NCBI GenBank assembly: GCA_900550035.1 | Contig: URQS01000006.1 | Span: 1 to 64,000, forward strand | From: an uncultured Prevotella sp. | Lineage (GTDB): Bacteria; Bacteroidota; Bacteroidia; Bacteroidales; Bacteroidaceae | Length of the DNA stretch: 64,000 nt | Direction of reading: 5' to 3' | Shown here: one piece after another, positions 34,257-41,563 of the stretch | How the letters are laid out: each line of letters begins with the position of its first letter | Position numbering within the stretch: position 1 is the stretch's first letter | Position numbers and translations under genes: made by a program | Notes under the pieces: generated by a model | What the model was told of the DNA's origin: nothing | Database searches by the model: none | What the model saw: the letters and a program-made list of their open reading frames with translations, nothing else

Positions 34257-35477
34257 CAAGTTTGACTTTTCAAGTTGTTTCTTGGCATAGTCGAGTGTCA
34301 CGGTGAACTCGTCGACCTTCTTCGACGGCACCTCAAACATGGCATCCATCACAATGGCCTCCACGATAGAGCGCAGTCCACGTGCTCCGAGCTTGTACTC
34401 CACACCCTTATCTACGATAAACTCCAGAGTGTCGTCGTTGAAGTGGAGCTTGATACCGTCCATCTCAAACAGCTTCTCATACTGCTTGATGATGCTGTTC
34501 TTAGGCTCCACCAGTATTCGGCGCAGCGCCTCACGGTCGAGCGGATTGAGATAGGTGAGCACCGGCAGTCGACCGATAATCTCGGGAATCAGGCCGAACG
34601 ACTTAAGGTCTTGCGGCAGGATATACTTCATGAGGTTGCCCTTGTCGAGATGGCGCACGTTCTGCACCGAGTTGAATCCCACCACATGAGTATTCATACG
34701 CTGTGCTATCTTACGCTCGATGCCGTCGAAGGCACCGCCGCAGATAAAGAGGATATTGCGCGTGTCGACATGGATATAGTCCTGGTCGGGATGCTTGCGT
34801 CCACCCTTTGGCGGCACGTTCACCATGGTTCCCTCAAGCAGCTTGAGCAGACCCTGCTGCACACCCTCGCCACTCACGTCGCGCGTGATGCTGGGGTTGT
34901 CGGCCTTACGTGCTATCTTGTCGATCTCATCGATGAATACGATGCCACGCTCGGCTGCAGCCACGTCATAGTCTGCCACCTGAAGCAGACGCGAGAGAAT
35001 ACTCTCCACGTCCTCGCCCACATAGCCCGCCTCGGTGAACACCGTAGCGTCGACAATGGTGAATGGCACCTTGAGCAGCTTGGCTATGGTGCGTGCCAGG
35101 AGGGTCTTGCCCGTACCAGTAGAGCCCACCATGATGATGTTGCTCTTCTCTATCTCCACACCGTTGTCGTCCTGCGGCTGCTGCAGACGCTTGTAGTGGT
35201 TGTACACAGCCACCGAGAGATATTTCTTAGCCTCGTCCTGTCCTATAATATATTGGTCGAGATATTCCTTGATTTCCATAGGCTTTGGCACATCGCTCAG
35301 CGCCACGTCAAACTGCGACTTGCGCTTGCCCTTGCCGTCCGGTCCTATGCCTGCCTCGCACACTATCTGATATGCTTGCTGCGCACACTGGTCGCAGATG
35401 AATCCGTTGAGTCCTGTTATTAGGAAGTTGACGTCCTTCTCAGCTCTTCCGCAGAAGCTACATACTTTTCTGGCCAT
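34248..35477 (-). CDS. clpX: ATP-dependent protease ATPase subunit ClpX
   Basis: AAA+ unfoldase of 409 residues that feeds substrates to ClpP. An N-terminal four-cysteine zinc domain (CSFCGRAEKDVNFLITGLNGFICDQC) is followed by Walker A (GSTGTGKTLLARTIA), Walker B (GIVFIDEIDKI), pore loop GYVGED, sensor motif and the IGF-type region. The ATG at 35477 is 9 bases after clpP, so the pair is an operon. The stop codon is part of a heptamer repeat, so the very last residues may be repeat-derived. Confidence 0.97.
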   Translation of the reverse strand: MARKVCSFCGRAEKDVNFLITGLNGFICDQCAQQAYQIVCEAGIGPDGKGKRKSQFDVALSDVPKPMEIKEYLDQYIIGQDEAKKYLSVAVYNHYKRLQQPQDDNGVEIEKSNIIMVGSTGTGKTLLARTIAKLLKVPFTIVDATVFTEAGYVGEDVESILSRLLQVADYDVAAAERGIVFIDEIDKIARKADNPSITRDVSGEGVQQGLLKLLEGTMVNVPPKGGRKHPDQDYIHVDTRNILFICGGAFDGIERKIAQRMNTHVVGFNSVQNVRHLDKGNLMKYILPQDLKSFGLIPEIIGRLPVLTYLNPLDREALRRILVEPKNSIIKQYEKLFEMDGIKLHFNDDTLEFIVDKGVEYKLGARGLRSIVEAIVMDAMFEVPSKKVDEFTVTLDYAKKQLEKSNLGN

Positions 35478-35486
35478 GACTACGAT

Positions 35487-36200
35487 TTACTCCTTTCCTT
35501 CGCTTTGTGCAACACCCATTTCGTCCACACCAGCGAACGAAGCCTTCTTGGTCATCACCATGTCGATCATTCCATACTCCTTAGCCTCCTCGGATGTCAT
35601 CCAATAGTTGCGGTCGGAGTCCGCCCACACCTTGTCAAACGGAGTGTGCGAATGGTCGGAGATGATGGTATACAGTTCCTTCTTATACTTCTGTATCTCG
35701 CGTGCCTCGATTTCGATGTCCGAGGCCTGGCCCTGCACACCGCCCAGCGGCTGGTGTATCATCACGCGGCTGTGCTTCAGTGCCGAGCGTTTGCCTTCCT
35801 TGCCAGCCACGAGCAGTACGGCAGCCATCGAGGCAGCCATGCCTGTACACATAGTAGCCACGTCGCTTGTTACGAACTGCATTGTGTCGTATATGCCGAG
35901 ACCTGCAGTCACGCTGCCGCCGGGTGAGTTGATGTAGATTGAAATGTCCTTGCCTGGGTCTACCGAGTCGAGATACAGCAGCTGGGCTGTGAGGGTGTTG
36001 GCTGTGTAGTCGTTAATCTCAGTGCCAAGGAAGATGATGCGGTCCATCATCAAGCGCGAGAACACGTCCATCTGAGTGACGTTCAACTGACGTTCCTCAA
36101 GAATGTACGGGTTGAGATACTGCGCCTGGGCTCTCATCACATCGTCGAGCACCATTCCGCTCATGCCGCGGCTGGTAGCGAATTTTCTGAAGTCGTTCAT
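35487..36200 (-). CDS. clpP: ATP-dependent Clp protease proteolytic subunit
   Basis: Serine protease of 237 residues that forms the chamber used by ClpX. The catalytic Ser (GMAASMAA, residue 124) and His (VMIHQPLGG, residue 149) are in place, with YINSPGGSVTAGLGIYDTM forming the oxyanion region. The frame extends to 36341, but that ATG lies upstream of the promoter at 36285-36315 and the added residues are not ClpP-like; MNDFRKFATSRGM at 36200 is the proper start. Operon with clpX. No trigger-factor gene lies upstream, unlike many bacteria. Confidence 0.95.
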   Translation of the reverse strand: MNDFRKFATSRGMSGMVLDDVMRAQAQYLNPYILEERQLNVTQMDVFSRLMMDRIIFLGTEINDYTANTLTAQLLYLDSVDPGKDISIYINSPGGSVTAGLGIYDTMQFVTSDVATMCTGMAASMAAVLLVAGKEGKRSALKHSRVMIHQPLGGVQGQASDIEIEAREIQKYKKELYTIISDHSHTPFDKVWADSDRNYWMTSEEAKEYGMIDMVMTKKASFAGVDEMGVAQSEGKE

Positions 36201-36284
36201 ATGAATATTATCTTTTCTATCTGAATCTATCTGTGTATTATATATAAATAATGTAGAGAACACAACCGTTTGCCCTACATTATA

Positions 36285-36315
36285 CAAAGATACAAAAAAA
36301 ATATTACAACCCAAT
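36285..36315 (-). promoter_or_regulatory. Promoter of clpP-clpX
   Basis: TATCTTTG (36292-36285) with ATTG (36315-36312) 19 bases upstream on the minus strand. Predicted start near 36278 leaves a 78-base AT-rich leader before the clpP ATG. Confidence 0.6.
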
Positions 36316-36375
36316 TTTTTAACACAGATATTTTCAAACACTACCTCAACAACTCAACCGGCGACTTGTCCCCAA

Positions 36376-36767
36376 TACAATATTTGCATTTCTAACCGCT
36401 CAAAACTGCGAGCTGAACGCACTAAGAAATCTTTGGCTCGAAATTCGTGAGTTTTGAGCATGCTGTGATATCAAGTTAGTAATCAACGCATTACGAACTT
36501 AACTGCGTTTGTATGCATTTTTTAGGAACCAAAAAACAGTCGTTTTTATAGCAAATGGACTACTTTTGATCTCCATTAAGGCTCCATTTGCACGGCAAAA
36601 GTTGTCCCGTTGCACTCCAAAAGTAGTCCTTTTGCATTGCAACGGAGGCCCGATTGGTGGAAAACATGGCTGCGGACACTGCGAAACACCGCAAAAACGA
36701 TTCGCGAAATCTCTAGAATCAATTTTTTGTTTGTAACAATTTTTTACTGTCTGTACGATATTTGCAT
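36376..36767. repeat. Dispersed ~393-bp element, copy B
   Basis: Second copy of the element at 8623-9016, in the same orientation, 392 bp, with the same 16-base left end and ATATTTGCAT right end. The last base falls in the stop codon of merR (TGA, 36769-36767), so the element abuts the gene exactly. Inside, GGACTACTTTTG (36557-36568) and CAAAAGTAGTCC (36618-36629) form a perfect 12-bp inverted repeat. ORFs here are not convincing. Confidence 0.75.
36541..36650. repeat. 22-bp periodic array in copy B (five units)
   Basis: Units at 36541-36562, 36563-36584, 36585-36606, 36607-36628 and 36629-36650 are each 22 bp. Their common plan is TTTTGCA near the start, CAAAAG or CAACGG in the middle and a GTC, CTC or GCC end. 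This is the same period and plan as in copy A, although the units have drifted independently. Confidence 0.7.
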
Positions 36768-37114
36768 CATACCAGCGTGTCCAATCGACGCTTCAACTCC
36801 TTCAGTTCGTCGCGCACCGAAATCAGCGTGGCGAGTATGTCCGAACTCTTGTCCACCCCGGCGCGGTTCTTGTTGAGCATCTTGCGTGCAGCGGCAATCT
36901 TGAAGCCACGCACCTTGACAAGATTGTGTATGGTGCGTATCTGCTCAATATCCTTCTCGGTATATTGACGCACGCTCTGACCCACGGTCTTGGGTTTGAG
37001 ATGCGGAAATTCCGTCTCCCAGTAGCGCAGTGTCGACTCACGCACATCGAACATTGCAGCCACCTCCTTTATGGAGTAGTATAATTTCACATTCTTGTTG
37101 GTATTCAGTGCCAT
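36767..37114 (-). CDS. MerR-family transcriptional regulator
   Basis: DNA-binding regulator of 115 residues. The winged-helix part is typical MerR: YYSIKEVAAMFDVRESTLRYWETEFPHLKP, then RQYTEKDIEQIRTIHNLVKVRGFKI; the rest is a dimerising coil (about 75-115). No metal or drug-binding C-terminal domain is present, so any effector is unknown. Divergent from alaS with overlapping promoters (37130-37165), so it could also act there. The stop codon touches the dispersed element on its left. Confidence 0.88.
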   Translation of the reverse strand: MALNTNKNVKLYYSIKEVAAMFDVRESTLRYWETEFPHLKPKTVGQSVRQYTEKDIEQIRTIHNLVKVRGFKIAAARKMLNKNRAGVDKSSDILATLISVRDELKELKRRLDTLV

Positions 37115-37129
37115 ATTTAAATTAATTTA

Positions 37130-37161
37130 TTTGCAAAAATAACCAAAACAGAGTACCTTTG
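37130..37161 (+). promoter_or_regulatory. Promoter of alaS
   Basis: TTTG (37130-37133), 20 bases, TACCTTTG (37154-37161): a near-ideal Bacteroidetes promoter. Both TTTG tetramers are halves of the palindrome TTTGCAAA. Confidence 0.75.
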
Positions 37162-37165
37162 CAAA
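37134..37165 (-). promoter_or_regulatory. Promoter of merR, interleaved with that of alaS
   Basis: On the minus strand TTTG (37165-37162), 20 bases, TATTTTTG (37141-37134). The two promoters use opposite halves of the same two TTTGCAAA palindromes (37130-37137 and 37158-37165, 28 bp apart), so polymerase can occupy only one at a time. Confidence 0.7.
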
Positions 37166-37209
37166 CGTTTTAAGAAGAATTTAATACAAAGTACGTAATA
37201 TTATATAAT

Positions 37210-39831
37210 ATGATGACAGCTAACGAAATCCGCGACTCGTTCAAAAAGTTCTTCGAGTCGAAAGGACACACCATCGTGCCCAGCGCACCTATGGTAATCA
37301 AGGATGACCCTACGTTGATGTTCACCAACGCCGGTATGAACCAGTGGAAGGACATCATTCTCGGCACACGTGAGCCAGAACCACGCCGCCGTGCCGACAC
37401 TCAGAAGTGCCTCCGTGTGAGCGGCAAGCACAACGACCTCGAAGAGGTAGGCCACGACACATATCACCACACCATGTTCGAGATGCTCGGCAACTGGTCG
37501 TTTGGCGACTACTTCAAGGAGGGAGCCATCGACTATGCATGGGAATATCTTGTTGATGTTTTGAAGCTCAACCCTGCCGACCTCTACGTTACAGTATTCG
37601 AGGGTTGCGAGGAGGAAGGACTCTCACGCGACGATGAGGCTGCATCATATTGGGCAAAGCACGTGCCTGCCGACCATATCATCAACGGCAACAAGCACGA
37701 CAACTTCTGGGAAATGGGCGACACAGGTCCTTGCGGTCCTTGCTCTGAGATTCATCTCGACTCACGTACTCCCGAGGAGAAGGCTAAGACTCCAGGACGT
37801 GAACTCGTAAACAAGGACGACCCACAGGTGATTGAGATTTGGAACATCGTGTTCATGCAGTATGAGCGCAAGGCAAATGGCTCGCTCGTTCCGCTGCCTA
37901 TGCACGTGATTGATACCGGTATGGGTTTCGAGCGTCTGGTTCGTGCTATGCAGGACAAGCACTCCAACTACGACACCGACATCTTCCAGCCAATCATCAA
38001 GGAAGAGGAGGCTATTACAGGCTTGAAGTATGGTGTAAGCGAGGAGACCGACGTGGCAATGCGCGTATGTGCCGACCACTTGCGTGCTGTAGCTTTCTCT
38101 ATCGCCGACGGTCAGCTGCCGTCTAACGCCAAGGCAGGCTACGTAATCCGTCGTATCCTTCGTCGTGCCGTGCGCTACGCTTACACATTCCTCGGACAGA
38201 AGGAGGCATTTATCTATAAACTCATCCCCGTATTGACCCGTGAGATGGGCGAGGCTTTCCCCGAACTCAAGGCTCAGCACGACCTCATTCTCCACGTCAT
38301 CAAGGAGGAGGAGGACTCGTTCCTGCGCACACTTGAGAAGGGCATCAACCTTCTCTCTTCGGCTATGGACGAGCTTAAGAAGCAGGGCAAGACACAGCTT
38401 GACGGCGCACAGGCTTTCCGTCTCTTCGACACCTACGGATTCCCGCTCGACCTCACCGAGCTCATCTGCCGTGAGAACGGATTCACCGTTGCCGAGGACG
38501 AATTCAACGCCGAGATGCAGAAGCAGAAAGACCGTGCACGCAACGCCGCAGCCGTTGAGAATAGCGACTGGGTCAACCTGCGCGAGGGCGAGCAGCAGTT
38601 CGTGGGCTACGACTTCACCGAATATGAGTGCCACATTCTGCGCTACCGCAAGGTGACTCAGAAGAAGAATACATACTACGAGCTGGTACTCAACAACACT
38701 CCGTTCTACGGCGAGATGGGTGGTCAGGTAGGCGACACTGGTGTTCTCGTGAGCGAGAACGAGACTGTGAACATCACCGATACCAAGCGCGAGAACGGTC
38801 AGTCGATACATATCGTCAAGGAGCTGCCCAAGAATCCTGAGGCCGACTTCATGGCATGCGTAGACACCGACGCTCGCGAGGCTTCAGCAGCAAATCACAC
38901 TGCTACTCACTTACTCGACTATGCCTTGAAGCAGGTGCTTGGCGACCATGTTGAGCAGAAGGGCTCGTTCGTATCGCCAACAACATTGCGTTTCGACTTC
39001 TCTCACTTCTCTAAGGTCAGCGACGAGGATCTGCGCAAGGTAGAGCGTGTAGTCAACGACCTCATCCGTCAGGACCTGCCGCTCGACGAGCATCGCGACA
39101 CTCCATTCGAGGAGGCTAAGAAGCTCGGTGCCATCGCCCTCTTCGGCGAGAAGTATGGCGACAAGGTGCGCGTAGTGCGCTTCGGACCGAGCTGCGAGTT
39201 CTGCGGTGGTATCCACGCACAGTCAACTGGCCGCATCGGTTTCTTCAAGATTATCTCTGAGAGCAGCGTTGCAGCCGGCATCCGCCGTATCGAGGCTAAG
39301 ACCGGAAAGGAATGCGAGGAACTGATGTACAACATCGAGGACGGAATGAAGGCCATCCGCGCACTCTTCAACAACGCTAAGGACCTGCAGGCCGTCATCG
39401 GCAAGTATATCGAGGAGCACGACGCCATGAAGAAGAGCATCGAGCAGTTCCAGGCTCAGGCTGTAGAGCGCACCAAGAGCGAACTCATCGCTAAGGCTCG
39501 CGAGGTGAACGGTGTTAAGGTTATCACCGCCGTATTGCCTATGGAGCCGGCAGCTGCCAAGGACTTGATGTTCAAGCTCCGTCAGGCTGTAAGCGAGAAC
39601 TTGCTTGCCGTCGTCGGCACAGTATCTCACGACAAGCCAATGCTGAACGTAGCAATGAGCGACGATCTCGTCAAGGACCACTCACTCAACGCTGGTCAGA
39701 TGGTACGCGAGGCTGCCAAGCTCATCAAGGGCGGCGGCGGTGGTCAGCCCCACTTCGCCCAGGCTGGTGGCAAAGACAAGGACGGTCTGTCAGCAGCAGT
39801 AGATAAGGTAGTTGAGTTGGCTCAGCTGTAA
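37210..39831 (+). CDS. alaS: Alanyl-tRNA synthetase
   Basis: Class II synthetase of 873 residues that charges tRNA-Ala. The catalytic domain begins EIRDSFKKFFESKGHTIVPSAPMV and contains MFTNAGMNQWKD and the GPCGPCSEIH loop. The editing domain has HTATHLLDYAL plus CEFCGGIHAQSTGRIGFFKI (the HxxxH and CxxxH zinc site), and the C-terminal dimer domain has GGGGGQPHFAQAGGKD. Codon use is strongly biased, as for an abundant protein. Promoter at 37130-37161, terminator at 39880-39916; single-gene unit. Confidence 0.97.
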   Translation: MMTANEIRDSFKKFFESKGHTIVPSAPMVIKDDPTLMFTNAGMNQWKDIILGTREPEPRRRADTQKCLRVSGKHNDLEEVGHDTYHHTMFEMLGNWSFGDYFKEGAIDYAWEYLVDVLKLNPADLYVTVFEGCEEEGLSRDDEAASYWAKHVPADHIINGNKHDNFWEMGDTGPCGPCSEIHLDSRTPEEKAKTPGRELVNKDDPQVIEIWNIVFMQYERKANGSLVPLPMHVIDTGMGFERLVRAMQDKHSNYDTDIFQPIIKEEEAITGLKYGVSEETDVAMRVCADHLRAVAFSIADGQLPSNAKAGYVIRRILRRAVRYAYTFLGQKEAFIYKLIPVLTREMGEAFPELKAQHDLILHVIKEEEDSFLRTLEKGINLLSSAMDELKKQGKTQLDGAQAFRLFDTYGFPLDLTELICRENGFTVAEDEFNAEMQKQKDRARNAAAVENSDWVNLREGEQQFVGYDFTEYECHILRYRKVTQKKNTYYELVLNNTPFYGEMGGQVGDTGVLVSENETVNITDTKRENGQSIHIVKELPKNPEADFMACVDTDAREASAANHTATHLLDYALKQVLGDHVEQKGSFVSPTTLRFDFSHFSKVSDEDLRKVERVVNDLIRQDLPLDEHRDTPFEEAKKLGAIALFGEKYGDKVRVVRFGPSCEFCGGIHAQSTGRIGFFKIISESSVAAGIRRIEAKTGKECEELMYNIEDGMKAIRALFNNAKDLQAVIGKYIEEHDAMKKSIEQFQAQAVERTKSELIAKAREVNGVKVITAVLPMEPAAAKDLMFKLRQAVSENLLAVVGTVSHDKPMLNVAMSDDLVKDHSLNAGQMVREAAKLIKGGGGGQPHFAQAGGKDKDGLSAAVDKVVELAQL

Positions 39832-39879
39832 TAAGGATTTTAACAAGAAGCAATGCAATGAGCGTTGCTGAACATAATA

Positions 39880-39916
39880 AAAAGGAGGTTGAGCAGAAAT
39901 AGCTCAACCTCCTTTT
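39880..39916. terminator. Bidirectional terminator between alaS and the DUF4143 gene
   Basis: AAAAGGAGGTTGAGC (39880-39894) pairs perfectly with GCTCAACCTCCTTTT (39902-39916) around a 7-base loop. With A on one side and T on the other it works in both directions for these converging genes. Confidence 0.9.
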
Positions 39917-39927
39917 ATTTTTGGAAC

Positions 39928-41265
39928 TTATACACTTCCTTCTGGCATAATGCACGCAATGTAGTAAATAGGTAGATAAGTCACTCCATCCTTAACTTCC
40001 ACATTCTTGGCATTCGACAATACAAAAGCCTGATGAATGTTATATTCCTTAATCTGCAGGAACTTATCCAATGCGCTATGCACCTGATAATCTTTGCCAG
40101 ACTTTATCTCCAGTGGAAGAACAGACAGATTGACCATGTCGTCGATGAGATAGTCCACCTCGCCTGTTTTCTTGTTGTCGTAATAATAAAGGTTGAATCC
40201 GTGTGCGCGTAATTCCTGCGCCACAACCGTCTCATAGACAGAGCCAAGATTGATGCTTGCCATGTCGTCCATAATGGCCTTTATGTTTGTGCCATAGAAA
40301 ATGCCTGTCAGAATGCCCACGTCGTTCATGTACAGCTTAAGAAGATTTTTTCCACTATTTTCTATTAATGGGAAACTCGGCTTGCTTATAGCTTTCACTT
40401 CCAAGGCAATGCCTGATGATATGAGATAGTCAAACTCCTCAACATAATCGCTCATACGTTTGCCTTTCTTGTCTTCTATGTCTTTGGCAATCACCCGTTT
40501 CTTCTTGTTCTCCAAGTTTGAGGGAATCATACTGTAGATACGTTGTATTTTCAAACGGTTATGCGTCTCCTCATATCTTGCTGCGTCCACACCATACAAA
40601 TGGTGTATGTTGTTCTGTATGTTCCTTACGGTAGTGATGTTTTTAGTGTTGACAAATTCTTTAACAGCATCCGGCAAACCTCCCACAAGTAGATATTTCT
40701 TGAATAGGTCGAGCAATTTGTTGTGAATTGCATCCGGCATTTGTTTGCGTTCGGCAAAATTCCGATGCATAGTGTCCAACACCAACTGTCCTACACCATT
40801 GGCAATAAGAAATTCCTCGAAATCCATAGGATACATGTGTTTGATGATGATGCTGCCTAATGGAATTGACGATGTTATTTTAAGAGTTACGCCAAGAAGA
40901 GAGCCACTGGCTATATAAGTGAACTTGTCGTCTTCGCGCAAAAACTTCAACAATGTCAGGAGATGGTCGTAAGCCTGTATTTCGTCAATGAAGATAAGCG
41001 TGTCTTGCTTGCTTCCCATTCTGTCGCCTGCAACAGAACTTAACGCAAGATAGAAATCATCCTTGGTTCTTGCATCAGCAAAAATTCGGTCGCCCAACTT
41101 GTCTGTCTCCATATTTATCTCGATATAGTTAGAAAAAAGTTTCTTTCCAACTTCTCTAATTATATACGACTTTCCAATCTGGCGTGCACCATCAATAACC
41201 AGAATCTTGTCAGTTCTTGATTGTAAGTGACTTACAATGTCGTTTTCTATTTTACGGTATAGCAT
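39928..41265 (-). CDS. AAA-type ATPase with DUF4143 C-terminal domain
   Basis: Protein of 445 residues: N-terminal P-loop ATPase (VIDGARQIGKSYIIREVG), Walker B (LIFIDEIQAYDHLL), sensor-like FTYIASGSLLGV, then a C-terminal DUF4143 domain with a PD-(D/E)xK-like core (LYYYDNKKTGEVDYLIDD ... LPLEIKSGKDY). Many paralogues of this family scatter through Bacteroidales genomes; proposed roles are in DNA metabolism or defence, none proven. Single gene, converging on alaS and divergent from the restriction-modification operon. Its promoter region carries four 33-bp direct repeats. Lower G+C and codon use unlike alaS suggest transfer. Confidence 0.88.
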   Translation of the reverse strand: MLYRKIENDIVSHLQSRTDKILVIDGARQIGKSYIIREVGKKLFSNYIEINMETDKLGDRIFADARTKDDFYLALSSVAGDRMGSKQDTLIFIDEIQAYDHLLTLLKFLREDDKFTYIASGSLLGVTLKITSSIPLGSIIIKHMYPMDFEEFLIANGVGQLVLDTMHRNFAERKQMPDAIHNKLLDLFKKYLLVGGLPDAVKEFVNTKNITTVRNIQNNIHHLYGVDAARYEETHNRLKIQRIYSMIPSNLENKKKRVIAKDIEDKKGKRMSDYVEEFDYLISSGIALEVKAISKPSFPLIENSGKNLLKLYMNDVGILTGIFYGTNIKAIMDDMASINLGSVYETVVAQELRAHGFNLYYYDNKKTGEVDYLIDDMVNLSVLPLEIKSGKDYQVHSALDKFLQIKEYNIHQAFVLSNAKNVEVKDGVTYLPIYYIACIMPEGSV

Positions 41266-41268
41266 AAT

Positions 41269-41400
41269 TACACTTTTCTTGTTATATAACTATTGCAAAA
41301 ATACACTTTTCCTATGAAATATACAAGCGAAAAATACACTTTTCCTATGAAAATGGCAGGCTAAAACTACACTTTTCCGATTCTGTCAATGGATTATATT
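41269..41400. repeat. Four direct repeats at exact 33-bp spacing
   Basis: TACACTTTTC starts at 41269, 41302, 41335 and 41368, exactly 33 bp apart. The middle two extend to TACACTTTTCCTATGAAA. The first touches the start codon region of the DUF4143 gene and the second overlaps its -7 box. Between the conserved parts the sequence is free. Too short and too close to a start codon for CRISPR; looks like operator sites or a short tandem duplication. Confidence 0.8.
41296..41327 (-). promoter_or_regulatory. Promoter of the DUF4143 ATPase gene
   Basis: TATTTTTG (41303-41296) with CTTG (41327-41324) 20 bases upstream on the minus strand. The -7 box overlaps the second 33-bp repeat, so a protein bound to the repeats would block it. 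Confidence 0.55.
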
Positions 41401-41436
41401 GTATTTATCACATTTTTTCCTTTTCTTTTCAGTCTT

Positions 41437-41475
41437 CTTATTTGACAACATTTATTATCTTTGTAGTCAAATAAG
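41437..41475 (+). promoter_or_regulatory. -7 box of the restriction-modification operon inside a 10-bp inverted repeat
   Basis: TATCTTTG (41456-41463) is flanked by CTTATTTGAC (41437-41446) and its exact reverse complement GTCAAATAAG (41466-41475). This is the geometry of an operator for a dimeric repressor over the promoter. A -33 box is not obvious. Confidence 0.6.
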
Positions 41476-41496
41476 AAAAAAAATACAACCGTTACA

Positions 41497-41555
41497 AAAT
41501 ATTGATTTGTGTGAGAGGTTGTAGGTTGTTTATGTAAGAAGAAAAATCAATATTT
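41497..41555 (+). promoter_or_regulatory. Leader inverted repeat before the restriction subunit
   Basis: AAATATTGATTT (41497-41508) and AAATCAATATTT (41544-41555) are perfect complements, 35 bases apart, ending 8 bases before the ATG. In mRNA the right arm would be paired right up to the ribosome-binding region, so folding could limit translation of the nuclease. Confidence 0.55.
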
Positions 41556-41563
41556 GAAATAGA

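Noticed and set aside
34275..35423. 382-codon ORF opposite clpX (also 37762-38811 opposite alaS and 20019-21191 opposite the transferase)
   Set aside because: Antisense shadows of well-supported genes with no domain signatures of their own.
36201..36341. 47-residue N-terminal extension of ClpP
   Set aside because: The upstream ATG lies before the promoter and the added residues do not resemble ClpP.
41269..41400. Regular repeats considered as a CRISPR array
   Set aside because: Only four units with 10-18 conserved bases, adjacent to a start codon, no leader and no cas genes.
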